Below are positions 24,292-32,634 of a stretch of 37,419 nt of DNA, in pieces. The DNA lies in contig NZ_MTKN01000028.1 of the NCBI RefSeq assembly GCF_001975825.1, positions 41,473-78,891 on the forward strand, given 5' to 3'. The notes beneath the pieces are model-generated. The model saw only the letters and a program-made list of their open reading frames with translations, was not told the DNA's origin and searched no databases. The translations under genes were made by a program, and so were the position numbers. Every line of letters begins with the position of its first letter. Position 1 is the stretch's first letter. Origin of the DNA: [Flexibacter] sp. ATCC 35208 (GTDB lineage: Bacteria; Bacteroidota; Bacteroidia; Chitinophagales; Chitinophagaceae).

Positions 24292-24744
24292 ATGAGAATT
24301 GAACAAGCAATTAATCAGCGTAAGTTTAAGGATGATCATCACAAAATGGTGGTGAACCTCCTTTATACGGGTAACTGGCTGAGAGATTCCCTCGGCGCAA
24401 ACCTGAAATCCTATGGGCTGTTGCCCCAGCATTACAATGCGCTACGCATTATCCGTGGCCGTCATCCGGAACCTGTTTCTGCCGGTAGCATCAAAGAAGT
24501 CATGCTGGACAAAGCGAGCGACGTGACCCGCTTACTCGACAAACTTGAAAAGCTGGAATACGTACAACGCAGATTGTGCCCGCACAACAGGCGTAAAATG
24601 GACATCAACATTACACCGAAAGGTTTGAAACTGCTGGACGAAGTCAATGTGCCCATGGATAATTTTTATAATGACATTGCTGAAAGATTAAGTGCCGAAG
24701 AAGCTGCGCAGCTGAGCGATTTGCTGGATAAGGTGCGGAGATAG
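24292..24744 (+). CDS. MarR family transcriptional regulator
   Basis: A 150-residue dimeric winged-helix repressor or activator. The DNA-binding core reads SAGSIKEVMLDKASDVTRLLDKLEKLEYVQRRLCPHNRRKMDINITPKGLKLL, with the recognition helix ASDVTRLLDKL and the wing Arg/Lys residues. One Cys sits in the wing (RRLCPHNRR), a possible redox switch, which would suit a sulfur-transport target. It is divergent from the yeeE pair. Confidence 0.9.
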   Translation: MRIEQAINQRKFKDDHHKMVVNLLYTGNWLRDSLGANLKSYGLLPQHYNALRIIRGRHPEPVSAGSIKEVMLDKASDVTRLLDKLEKLEYVQRRLCPHNRRKMDINITPKGLKLLDEVNVPMDNFYNDIAERLSAEEAAQLSDLLDKVRR

Positions 24745-24770
24745 GGGCAGAAAAACGTATCTTCGTACTT

Positions 24771-25139
24771 ATGCGTCACCTTCTTCTATATATCATCATA
24801 TTCTTTTCTTTTTACCAGGCGGGTGCGCATGTGTGCAAGAAAAAGTATGAAGCTGTAGAGAATAGGAAACCTGTAACCACTGTACTCAAAGTAGTAAAGA
24901 GCGATCCGAAACCTGGATGGCGTAAAGGTACCGGATATCTACCGGAGACCATTGTTGATTTCAACAACTGTTTTAGTTCCCCTAACAAGTGTGTTTATAG
25001 GCCTGCTACAGGTCATTTCAGTGCGTATTTTATACCGCGGTTGCCATTGTATGCCGTGGTGTTGTCTACAGGAAGGCTCCTGGTAGATATACATGCTATT
25101 GTCAGAACGCTTATTTTCCCTAACCATATTTTCTGGTAG
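24771..25139 (+). CDS. small secreted protein of unknown function
   Basis: A 122-residue frame 26 bp after the MarR stop. The first 18 residues look like a signal peptide (LLLYIIIFFSFYQAGAHVC). The mature part is basic, with Cys residues (CKKKYEAVE, NNCFSSPNKCVY) and a hydrophobic end. No family is recognised. It may be a real exported protein; frame length and the signal sequence are the only support. Confidence 0.45.
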   Translation: MRHLLLYIIIFFSFYQAGAHVCKKKYEAVENRKPVTTVLKVVKSDPKPGWRKGTGYLPETIVDFNNCFSSPNKCVYRPATGHFSAYFIPRLPLYAVVLSTGRLLVDIHAIVRTLIFPNHIFW

Positions 25140-25203
25140 TTGTTTTGTATTACTGGCTTTACCGGCATTTAGATTTTAGCCGGCCGCAGGCCATTCTCCC
25201 CCC

Positions 25204-25246
25204 GCGAAAAATTGACTTTTGCCGAAGGTACAAGTCAATTTTTCGC
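25204..25246. terminator. perfect inverted repeat before the antiporter gene
   Basis: A 15-bp perfect stem, GCGAAAAATTGACTT / AAGTCAATTTTTCGC, with a 13-base loop. T-rich sequence within and after the right arm suits a terminator for the upstream unit. It is 47 bp before the antiporter ATG. Confidence 0.65.
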
Positions 25247-25293
25247 CGCTTCATTTTTATTCGCAATGGAATTTTAACCACTAATACGACCAG

Positions 25294-27528
25294 ATGATTC
25301 ATTTAGCACCGTTAATTAAAGACCTGGCATTAATCCTGATAGCAGCAGCTGTTACCACCCTCATATTCAAGCGTCTACGTCAGCCGCTGGTACTGGGGTA
25401 CATTGTAGCAGGCCTGCTGGTAGGCCAACACGTCTCGCTTGTTCCAACCGTTTCCGATGAAAAAAATATCCATATATGGTCTGAAATAGGTGTTATCTTT
25501 TTACTCTTCAGCCTCGGCCTCGAATTCAGTTTTAAGAAACTAATTAAAGTAGGTGGGGCCGCCTCCATTACCGCCATCGTAGAAGTCATTTTCATGCTCG
25601 CCCTCGGTTACCTCCTGGGGCAGATAATGGGATGGAACGCGATGGACAGCATCTTCCTGGGGGGTATCATATCTATATCTTCTACTACTATTATTATAAG
25701 GGCCTTCGAAGAATTGGGCGTGAAAGGCCTGAAATTCGCCGGCCTCGTATTCGGTATCCTCGTCGTTGAAGACCTGGTCGCCATCGTACTGCTGGTGTTA
25801 TTATCGACCCTTGCCGTAAGCCGACAGTTCGAAGGCGGAGAAATGCTGATCTCCGTAGTCAAACTCGTTTTCTTCCTCATCGCCTGGTTTGTGGCAGGGA
25901 TCTTCTTTATACCCAGTCTGCTACGCATGACGAAGAAGATCATGAACGAAGAAACCCTGCTGGTTACGTCCGTTGGCTTATGTCTGCTCATGGTGGTGCT
26001 GGCTACCCAGGTGGGTTTTTCTCCTGCCCTGGGCGCTTTCATCATGGGCTCTATCTTAGCCGAAACGACCCAGGCGGAAAAGATCGAACACCTTGTAAAA
26101 CCTGTAAAGGAATTGTTCGGTGCCGTCTTCTTTGTTTCTGTAGGCATGTTGATCGACCCTTCTATGCTGGTAAAATATGCCGTACCTGTACTCATCATCA
26201 CCGTCGTAACACTGATAGGTAAGACATTGAGTACCGGGTTAGGCGCACTTTTATCCGGCCAGCCTTTGAAGACCTCCGTACAGGCAGGGATGAGTCTTGC
26301 ACAGATCGGGGAGTTCTCGTTTATCATCGCCCAACTCGGTCTCACGCTCAATGTAACAAGTGAATTCCTGTACCCGGTAGCTGTGGCGGTATCGGCAGTG
26401 ACTACCTTCACGACTCCATATATGATCAAACTATCCGGCCCTGTTTATGAAAAACTGTCAGATATGTTGCCGCATCGCTGGAGGACGGCCATCAACCGGT
26501 ACAGTGCCGCGGCACAAACCATCTCGGTTGTGAGTGACTGGAAGGTATTGTTGAAGAGTTACTTTACAAACATCGTTATTTGTACGGTCGTCCTGCTGGC
26601 TATTATATTATTATCCTCCTACTACCTGCTACCAATGTCGGGTAAGTACAACTGGGGGCGTATTGCAAGTGCAGTCGTTACCCTCTTCCTGCTCATGCCT
26701 TTTTTGTGGGCATTGGGTTTCAGAAGGATCAGCAGTGCGGAATCGAATCGCATATGGGAACAGAAAAAGTATAGAGGTCCACTGATGCTGTTGCGTATTG
26801 CACGTATTGTGGTGGCGGTGTTCCTGGTGGGTTTCTTTATCGACCGGTTCTTCTCTTACTCAGTAGCATTGGCGGTGACGGCGATTATGATTGTATTGAT
26901 TTTCGTATTGCGCCATAAGATCGGAGATTTTTATACCACGATCGAAGAGCGGTTCTTTACCAACTTCAATGCAAGAGATACGAAAGTGGGGAATATCAAT
27001 AAGTCGGTGTTGGCTCCCTGGGATGCGCATTTGGCTGTGTCTGAGATCAAACCACTTTCGCCGGTAGTGGGTCAGACACTGGAGGAGTTGCGACTGAGGG
27101 AAAATTATGGAATCAATATCGCATTGATCAATAGAAGTGGAATGAAGATGTACGCACCTGATAAAAATGCGAGATTGTTTCCGGGGGATGTGGTCACGGC
27201 TATAGGCACAGACGAACAATTGCAGAAGTTCAATCATTACCTTGAACCGTCGAATGCTGCGATAGCTGTACCGGTGAATGATGGAGATCCGATTGCACTG
27301 AAGCAGTTTTTGGTGGCAGAAAGATCTGCGCTGGAAGGAAAGACGATTCGGGAAGCAGGGATCAGGGAGCGGACCAGTGGAATTGTGCTGGGGATAGAGC
27401 GAAAAGGACAGCGATTGTTGAATCCTGCTTCACTCACAGTGTTGCAGGCAGGAGATATTGTGTGGATTGCAGGAAGCGGTGGTAAATTGTATGCATGGTT
27501 GAAGGAGATAAATGCAAAAAAGGATTAA
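25294..27528 (+). CDS. CPA2-family monovalent cation:proton antiporter with two TrkA-C domains
   Basis: A 744-residue inner-membrane antiporter of the KefB/KefC-like CPA2 family. The membrane domain (about 1-390, 12 or so helices) includes the glutamate-bearing GVIFLLFSLGLEFSFKKL and GILVVEDLVAIVLL segments and SLAQIGEFSFIIAQLGL. A second group of helices lies around 425-545. The C-terminus carries two TrkA-C (RCK-C) regulatory domains, about 585-655 (APWDAHLAVSEIKPLSPVVG, GDVVTAIGTDEQL) and 670-740 (LEGKTIREAGIRERTSGIVL, GDIVWIAG), without an RCK-N nucleotide-binding domain. It probably exchanges K+ or Na+ for H+. Single-gene unit. Confidence 0.9.
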   Translation: MIHLAPLIKDLALILIAAAVTTLIFKRLRQPLVLGYIVAGLLVGQHVSLVPTVSDEKNIHIWSEIGVIFLLFSLGLEFSFKKLIKVGGAASITAIVEVIFMLALGYLLGQIMGWNAMDSIFLGGIISISSTTIIIRAFEELGVKGLKFAGLVFGILVVEDLVAIVLLVLLSTLAVSRQFEGGEMLISVVKLVFFLIAWFVAGIFFIPSLLRMTKKIMNEETLLVTSVGLCLLMVVLATQVGFSPALGAFIMGSILAETTQAEKIEHLVKPVKELFGAVFFVSVGMLIDPSMLVKYAVPVLIITVVTLIGKTLSTGLGALLSGQPLKTSVQAGMSLAQIGEFSFIIAQLGLTLNVTSEFLYPVAVAVSAVTTFTTPYMIKLSGPVYEKLSDMLPHRWRTAINRYSAAAQTISVVSDWKVLLKSYFTNIVICTVVLLAIILLSSYYLLPMSGKYNWGRIASAVVTLFLLMPFLWALGFRRISSAESNRIWEQKKYRGPLMLLRIARIVVAVFLVGFFIDRFFSYSVALAVTAIMIVLIFVLRHKIGDFYTTIEERFFTNFNARDTKVGNINKSVLAPWDAHLAVSEIKPLSPVVGQTLEELRLRENYGINIALINRSGMKMYAPDKNARLFPGDVVTAIGTDEQLQKFNHYLEPSNAAIAVPVNDGDPIALKQFLVAERSALEGKTIREAGIRERTSGIVLGIERKGQRLLNPASLTVLQAGDIVWIAGSGGKLYAWLKEINAKKD

Positions 27529-27556
27529 TGGAACATTTATAAATGCTTTAATTACA

Positions 27557-27588
27557 AAAGGGTGTCTCATTCATTTGAGACACCCTTT
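27557..27588 (+). terminator. terminator of the antiporter gene
   Basis: A 13-bp perfect stem, AAAGGGTGTCTCA / TGAGACACCCTTT, with a 6-base loop and T-rich flank, 28 bp past the antiporter stop. Confidence 0.85.
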
Positions 27589-27600
27589 CGTTATATTGGA

Positions 27601-27910
27601 AACATTGACAGTTTGTAAAGGAACCATTCACGGTTTACTGGAAGCATTGACCGATTATAGCAAACATTTACAGTTTGTAAAGGAACCATTCACGGTTTAC
27701 TGTAAGCATTGACCGATTACCGCAAACATTGACTGTTTACAAAGGAACCCTTCACGGTTTACTGTAACCATTGACCGATTACCGCAAACATTTACAGTTT
27801 ACAAAGGAACCCTTCACGGTTTACTGTAACCATTGACCGATTACCGCAAATATTTACAGTTTATAAAGGAACCATTCACATTTTACAGGAAACCTTGACT
27901 GTTTACTGGA
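27601..27910. repeat. 62-bp tandem array built of three ~20-bp sub-repeats
   Basis: Five units of exactly 62 bp start at 27601, 27663, 27725, 27787 and 27849; the last is degenerate. Each unit is three related elements of 22, 20 and 20 bp, of the form CATTSACNGTTTACTGGAAN (for example CATTCACGGTTTACTGGAAG, CATTGACCGATTATAGCAAA). So there are about 15 iterations of a ~20-bp element with a higher-order period of three. It fills the gap between the antiporter terminator and the end of the convergent gene. An open frame runs through part of it but has no protein-like character. Confidence 0.88.
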
Positions 27911-27922
27911 AAAACATTCCCA

Positions 27923-28732
27923 TTATTCCCATGTCAGTTCAGTCACCACTTCCTCATTGGTACCACTATTCTTAGCCGTTATCTGTGCAGGATACTGCTT
28001 ACTATTGTAATTATATGCGTAACTTTTAGAAATCGCATTCGCTCCATTCGCCGTTGTAATCACCTCAGAGACGATGTTATTAGCAGAAAGATTTACCGCA
28101 TTCAGGTCAGTGATATAACCAAACCCCGGAATGCTCTTCTGTGAATTCAGCTTGTCATCATACTGGAATGCAACTGTAGAACTCAATGCAAATGCAACAT
28201 TGTTTGCAACCCGACCCATGTTTTCCTGTTGGATAATGTTGCCTTTCTGATCCCAGGTGTACAACTGACAATAGTGATTTTCAAATGTTTGTTTCCCAGC
28301 TGGTATCACGAAGAAATACCTCGCGGCCAACTGCCCCTTGGTGTCATACACCAGTGAATCGTAGCCAGATACCTGGTTTTCTTCATAATAACTGATCTTG
28401 TCAATACGACCCTTGCTATCGTAGCCGAAGGAAGAGAACAGGGTAGGAGCCTGACTTTCATCGGCTGTACTCATTGTTTTTACAAGTTTGCCGGATTGAT
28501 AAACCGGGATACGCACATCTGTGTACTGATCGTCCCCCATTGCATGAGTAGTTACCAGTTTGGCAATACTTTTGTCTGCATTGTACGTTAGAACAGTTTT
28601 GTCAGTCGGCGAAGAAATCGCATGGAGAAGACCTCCATTGTTGTCGCAAGGTGCAGGCTTAAAAGCGCAAATAGCTAATGCTGCTGACAATACGGTAGCG
28701 CTTAGCGCTCCTCTGTTTAAGGATAAACTCAT
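27923..28732 (-). CDS. secreted protein with YD-like beta motifs
   Basis: A 269-residue exported protein: hydrophobic signal region (about 8-25) then a mature beta-rich part. Three motifs recur: FGYDSKGRIDKISYYE, LVYDTKGQLAARYFF and YTWDQKGNIIQQENM, of the form Y-x-x-x-G-x-(I/L), like the YD-type or DUF4595-like hairpins in Bacteroidota surface proteins. There are Cys at the signal end (ICAFKPAPCDNN), but the context is not a good lipobox. Function unknown. It ends 12 bp from the 62-bp repeat array. Confidence 0.7.
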   Translation of the reverse strand: MSLSLNRGALSATVLSAALAICAFKPAPCDNNGGLLHAISSPTDKTVLTYNADKSIAKLVTTHAMGDDQYTDVRIPVYQSGKLVKTMSTADESQAPTLFSSFGYDSKGRIDKISYYEENQVSGYDSLVYDTKGQLAARYFFVIPAGKQTFENHYCQLYTWDQKGNIIQQENMGRVANNVAFALSSTVAFQYDDKLNSQKSIPGFGYITDLNAVNLSANNIVSEVITTANGANAISKSYAYNYNSKQYPAQITAKNSGTNEEVVTELTWE

Positions 28733-28889
28733 GTTGGCAATAGTTAGGTTATAAAGATACTTCTCCCAAATACTTACGGAATACTCAGTAAGTTGGATTT
28801 TGATGAGTATTTCATATGTGGTTTGAGGTGAATATATTATAGGTTGTGGCGGAATATGATGAAGAACTTTCTCACATTGGGAAATTCAT

Positions 28890-28902
28890 TGTCTGACAGA
28901 CA
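28890..28902. promoter_or_regulatory. palindrome upstream of cheR
   Basis: TGTCTGACAGACA is a perfect 13-bp palindrome, 63 bp before the cheR ATG, in an otherwise AT-rich leader. It could be an operator; no regulator is identified. Confidence 0.3.
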
Positions 28903-28965
28903 CTACACAAATGCCGGAAAACTTTACGAAATTACACACGGGAATAAAAGAATAATGAATCGATA

Positions 28966-29799
28966 ATGAAGGAGAATGTACACCATTTGACGGATGAGGA
29001 AGTAAATATATTGTTGAACGACTTGTTGGAACAATATGGGTACGACTTTACGGATTACTCTTTCGCTTCTGTCAAGCGGAGGTTACAAAGAGTATATACA
29101 AATGACAGGTTTCCCAGTTTTGCTGAATTTCGCTATAGAGTGAGAATGGACAGTACTTACCTCACCTACCTGATGGAGCAGATCACGGTCAATGTAACGG
29201 AGATGTTTCGGGATCCTGCGTTTTTTCAGGCATTGCGCAAACAGGTGCTGCCGGTTTTGGCCACATATCCGTTTATCAGGATCTGGCATGCAGGGTGTTC
29301 TACTGGTGAAGAGGTGTATTCCATGGCGATCTTATTAAAGGAGATGAACCTGTTACACAAGTCAGTTATTTATGCGACCGATATCAACGAGAGTGTGTTG
29401 GAGAAAGCCCGCAAGGGGATTTTCCCTTTAGCCTATATGCAGCAGTATTCACAGAATTATCAGCAGTCTGGCGGACAACATGATTTTTCTCAGTATTATG
29501 CAGCAAATTATGCGTACGCAAAATTTTCAGAGAGTCTGAGTGAGAAGATCGTTTTTTCAGCGCACAATTTAGTGACAGATCGTTCTTTTAATGAATTTCA
29601 ACTGATAATCTGCCGCAATGTGTTGATTTATTTTAACAAGGAATTGCAGGACAAGGTATTGCACCTGTTTAGTGAGAGCCTTGAGCCGCTGGGCTTTATG
29701 GCGCTGGGTGCGAAGGAAACATTGCGGTTTACAACCGTCGCGCCGTTGTTCAAACCATTGGCACAGAAAGAAAAAATCTGGAGAAAAATAGCTACATGA
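28966..29799 (+). CDS. cheR: CheR-type protein-glutamate methyltransferase
   Basis: A 277-residue SAM-dependent methyltransferase. Residues about 1-75 are the helical N-terminal CheR domain. The SAM-binding loop reads RIWHAGCSTGEEVYSMAILL (about 105-125), followed by ATDINESVLEKARKGIF and the conserved ICRNVLIYF near 215. It should methylate Glu residues on a receptor-like partner. It overlaps cheB by four bases (ATGA). In Bacteroidota such pairs often serve non-chemotactic sensory kinases rather than flagella; the RR-PAS-kinase gene across the gap is a candidate partner. Confidence 0.92.
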   Translation: MKENVHHLTDEEVNILLNDLLEQYGYDFTDYSFASVKRRLQRVYTNDRFPSFAEFRYRVRMDSTYLTYLMEQITVNVTEMFRDPAFFQALRKQVLPVLATYPFIRIWHAGCSTGEEVYSMAILLKEMNLLHKSVIYATDINESVLEKARKGIFPLAYMQQYSQNYQQSGGQHDFSQYYAANYAYAKFSESLSEKIVFSAHNLVTDRSFNEFQLIICRNVLIYFNKELQDKVLHLFSESLEPLGFMALGAKETLRFTTVAPLFKPLAQKEKIWRKIAT

Positions 29800-30362
29800 C
29801 AGTTTCGATTCCCCGAACATTAGTGATAGGAGGGTCCGCAGGTAGTCTGGAGGTATTGTTACAATTATTACCGTTGTTAGATCCGGCTTGTAAGCTGGCG
29901 ATTATTATTGTATTGCACCGCAAGAGCGATAACGATTCGTTATTGTCTGATTTGCTGGCGGCAAGGAGTATCTTGCCTGTGAAGGAAGCGGAGGAGAAGG
30001 ATTTGCTGACAGCGGGAATGGTGTATGTAGTGCCGTCGGATTACCATTTATTGATAGAGCCGGATGGTACGATTACGTTGGATTATTCTGAGAAGGTAAA
30101 TTATAGCAGGCCGAGTATAGATGTGACATTTATTTCAGCTGCGGAGGTCATAAAGGAGCGCTTAGCGTGTTTATTATTATCAGGAGCGAATACGGATGGT
30201 GGAGAGGGGTTGCAGATGGCGAAGGCGATGGGAGCGGTAGTGGCGGTGCAGGATCCGGCGGAGGCAGAGGTGTCGTTTATGCCTAAGTATGCGATGGGAG
30301 TGGTGAAGGTGGATAGGGTGTTGCGCCAGCGCGATATGGTGGAGTGGGTAATGTCTCTTTAA
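29796..30362 (+). CDS. cheB: standalone CheB methylesterase domain
   Basis: A 188-residue protein equal to the catalytic domain of CheB without the usual N-terminal receiver. The catalytic triad is visible as S14 (IGGSAGS), H41 (VLHRKS) and D134 (LSGANTDGGEG). It should remove the methyl groups added by CheR or deamidate Gln. With no receiver domain, its activity is not controlled by phosphorylation in the classical way. The stop codon is the first part of a 17-bp tandem repeat. Confidence 0.9.
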   Translation: MTVSIPRTLVIGGSAGSLEVLLQLLPLLDPACKLAIIIVLHRKSDNDSLLSDLLAARSILPVKEAEEKDLLTAGMVYVVPSDYHLLIEPDGTITLDYSEKVNYSRPSIDVTFISAAEVIKERLACLLLSGANTDGGEGLQMAKAMGAVVAVQDPAEAEVSFMPKYAMGVVKVDRVLRQRDMVEWVMSL

Positions 30363-30472
30363 ATGCAACGGGTCTCTAAATGCAACGGCACTTTAAATTC
30401 AGAAAAATGCAAAGTCTCATTAAATGCAACGGCACTTTAAATACAACAGCTCTTTAAATGCAGAAAAAAACA
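30361..30472. repeat. 17-bp tandem repeat at the cheB stop codon
   Basis: Units like AAATGCAACGGCACTTT start at 30361, 30378, 30395, 30422, 30439 and 30456. Spacing is 17 bp except for one 27-bp unit with ten extra bases. The first unit begins within the cheB stop codon. TTTAAA forms the junction of most units. Confidence 0.75.
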
Positions 30473-30695
30473 GGATCTATCAAAAATAAATAACCCTCTT
30501 CAGAATTGCATAAAGGACTACTTATCTCCATTAGGTACCTGAATAAAACAAGGCTAAAAAGGGTACCCCCTCTCAGGCAGGTGTGATGGAGACGAAATGG
30601 CTTTTACGCGATTCTCAGCGCCTTCATTTTACGTTTTAGGCAGCCCCGTTTTTTTGAGCTGCATGGCATGCGGCCAGCTTGAAAAACGTTCTTTT
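30473..30695. other. structured gap between convergent cheB and kinase genes
   Basis: No convincing gene. CTCCAT (30520-30525) and ATGGAG can close a domain, with ACCTG/CAGGT nested inside and a GGGTACCC palindrome in the centre. Further right, GCAGC/GCTGC and an imperfect long stem (CGTTTTTTTGAGCTG with CAGCTTGAAAAACG) lie just past the kinase stop and may terminate it. It could be an RNA element or just the two terminators. An 93-codon frame starting at 30597 runs into the kinase gene in antisense and is not credible. Confidence 0.4.
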
Positions 30696-32267
30696 TTAAT
30701 TCGATTGTTTCAGCGGCAACACCATAATAAATCTCGTTCCCTCATCCTCTTTACTTTGTGCACTGATAATCCCCTGGTGCTTCTCAATCACTTTCTTTGC
30801 AATACTCAACCCAATACCAGTACCCTCATACGCATCCGCACTATGCAATCGCTGAAACAGCGTAAATATCTTTGGTAAGTACTTTTCATCAAATCCAATC
30901 CCATTATCACTCACCACAATCCTGCAAAAATTCCCGGCTTCCTGCACACTACTTTCTAATTCTTTCTCCCCTACAATTTCCGACTTGATGGTGATCAATG
31001 CCCGTACCCCGGGCCTTCTGAATTTCAGTGCATTACTAATTATATTCTGTAATGCCTGCCGGATCTGCCCTGGTATTGCTTCCAACACTGGTAATTCTTC
31101 TACCACGATCTCCGCATCGGCATCTCTAACTGACAATTCCAGGTCTGCTAAGATCTCATTGATCAATCCATTCAGATTGACCGGCTCAAAAGTATTGTCT
31201 GCTGATAACCTGGAGTATTTTAATAGATCACTTATCAATTTGCTCATCCTTTCAGAAGAACTCACAATCCTTTCCATATACTGGATGGCATCCGGGTTGG
31301 TACCCAAATGCCTGTCGCGGAGGATCGTTCCAAATAACTGGATCTTCCTGAGCGGCTCTTTCAAATCGTGCGAAGCCACACTGGCAAACTGCTGTAACTC
31401 ATAGTTACTTGCTTCCAGTGCCTGGTTCATTTCCTGCAGTTCATGTGTACGCTCCTCCACCCTTTGTTCCAGGATCTCATTCGCTTGTTTCTGATGGGCG
31501 ATATCGGTAAATGTACCTACCCATTTTACAATTCGTCCATCTTCGTCAATGGGAATGGCCCTGAGTAAATGACATCTGTAATGATGGGTGAGCCGGTTAT
31601 GCAGGTACACTTCTTTTTCAATAGGTTGGCCTGCCAGGATCGCATTCTCCCAAACCTTTTGTTCCTGGTGATCCTGGTCGTAGGTAGCGGGGAAATCATC
31701 CAGGGATGGGGAATAATAGAACCAATGCCGGTTCGCATATTCCACATTTCCATCCCCCCTGGCGGTAAAGGCTACCTGGGGGAGGGACTCAAGGATGGAA
31801 TGCTGCTCCTGTACCTTTGCATTCAATGCCGCCTGTGCCTGTTTACGCACTTCTACCTCCTGACGAAGGTTTTCATGCATGGCCTGCAACTGACGGTTCT
31901 GTTCATATAATTTAATGAAAGTCTTTACTTTAAGCAGAAATATATCAGGGTCTACTGGTTTGGTTATGTAATCCAACCCTCCAGAAGCATAGCCCTTGGC
32001 AATGAATTTTTTATCCTTATTGACAGCAGACAGGAACAGGATAGGTACGTCCCTTGCTTTACTATATCCGGAAATGGTTTCAGCTACCTCAAAGCCATCC
32101 ATACTAGGCATCTGTACATCGAGAATGATGAGTGCATAGTTGTTCTTAAGGATCTTCTTGAGTGCTTCCTCTCCTGATAAAGCGGTATCCACTTCCAGAT
32201 CGTGTAATTCTAATGTCTTTCTAAGTGATAGAATATTTTCTGGCTTATCATCGACGATTAATATCAT
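30696..32267 (-). CDS. response regulator-PAS-histidine kinase hybrid
   Basis: A 523-residue cytoplasmic signalling protein in the order receiver, PAS, kinase. The receiver (1-120) has the acidic pocket D6-D7, phosphoacceptor D50 (LIILDVQMP) and K103 (ITKPVD). A coiled linker (about 120-155) leads to a PAS domain (about 155-260, ending WVGTFTDI). A second coil leads to the HisKA helix with H300 (VASHDLKEPLRKI). The ATPase domain has NIISNALKFRRPG, DNGIGFDEKYL and GTGIGLSIAKK. An N-terminal receiver means it is driven by another kinase and probably relays onward. It is convergent with cheR-cheB, a recurring neighbourhood. Confidence 0.92.
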   Translation of the reverse strand: MILIVDDKPENILSLRKTLELHDLEVDTALSGEEALKKILKNNYALIILDVQMPSMDGFEVAETISGYSKARDVPILFLSAVNKDKKFIAKGYASGGLDYITKPVDPDIFLLKVKTFIKLYEQNRQLQAMHENLRQEVEVRKQAQAALNAKVQEQHSILESLPQVAFTARGDGNVEYANRHWFYYSPSLDDFPATYDQDHQEQKVWENAILAGQPIEKEVYLHNRLTHHYRCHLLRAIPIDEDGRIVKWVGTFTDIAHQKQANEILEQRVEERTHELQEMNQALEASNYELQQFASVASHDLKEPLRKIQLFGTILRDRHLGTNPDAIQYMERIVSSSERMSKLISDLLKYSRLSADNTFEPVNLNGLINEILADLELSVRDADAEIVVEELPVLEAIPGQIRQALQNIISNALKFRRPGVRALITIKSEIVGEKELESSVQEAGNFCRIVVSDNGIGFDEKYLPKIFTLFQRLHSADAYEGTGIGLSIAKKVIEKHQGIISAQSKEDEGTRFIMVLPLKQSN

Positions 32268-32511
32268 TCTTCCATAAATTACTGGCCACGGGGACTACCT
32301 CAAAAATCGCGCCGCAGCTGGTATAAATGTATATTAAAATGATGTAATGAGTTGGAAAAAAATAAACAGCCCCCACTTGCATTTGCAAATGAGGGCTGCA
32401 CTTCATCAATCCTCTAACTTATACTACTACTGCTACATTAAAAAGACAAGCCTGGTTTTTAAACGACCTGTTAGGTAATAAATAATGATTCTTTATTTCG
32501 TTATCTGGTTC
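32268..32511. other. gap between efflux gene repeats and the kinase gene
   Basis: Apart from the hairpin listed at 32355-32398 I see no gene. The right part runs into the duplicated gene-tail copies from 32512. The left part should hold the promoter of the RR-PAS-kinase gene, but no clear TAnnTTTG is evident. Confidence 0.4.
32355..32398 (-). terminator. terminator downstream of the efflux gene
   Basis: On the minus strand, CAGCCC...GGGCTG encloses the palindrome CATTTGCAAATG and is followed by a long T-tract (TTTATTTTTTT). It lies past the duplicated gene tails and would end the efflux transcript. Confidence 0.75.
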
Positions 32512-32634
32512 TTACATTCCTTCGTGAGCCTTATACAACTCAATCGTCCCCAAGGCAATTCCTTTCTTCTCCTTACATTCCTTCGTGAGCCTTATACAAC
32601 TCAATCGTTCCCCAAGGCAATTCCTTTCTTCTCC
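32512..32634 (-). repeat. two extra copies of the efflux gene's 3' end
   Basis: Two tandem units of 61 and 62 bp (32512-32572 and 32573-32634) sit directly past the stop of the efflux gene. Each matches its last ~61 bp (32635-32695): on the minus strand they read RRKELPWGTIELYKAHEGM and a TAA stop, against RKELFLGTIELYRALGGM and stop in the gene. The two extra copies are nearly identical to each other and more diverged from the gene, and have no start. Confidence 0.8.

Noticed and set aside
25608..26429. 273-residue minus-strand gene inside the antiporter
   Set aside because: Long antisense frame caused by codon bias of the antiporter gene; no motif.
27512..27712. 66-residue plus-strand gene
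   Set aside because: It starts inside the antiporter gene and is mostly the translated 62-bp repeat and a terminator.
27601..27910. CRISPR array
   Set aside because: Units are near-identical along their full 62 bp with no unique spacers, and no cas genes are present. It is a plain tandem repeat.
30570..30680. TPP riboswitch on the minus strand
   Set aside because: GGGGCTGCC and CTGAGA resemble the start of a THI element, but the second conserved half is missing and the strand leads away from any thiamine gene.
30597..30878. 93-residue plus-strand gene
   Set aside because: It runs antisense into the kinase gene and has no family character.
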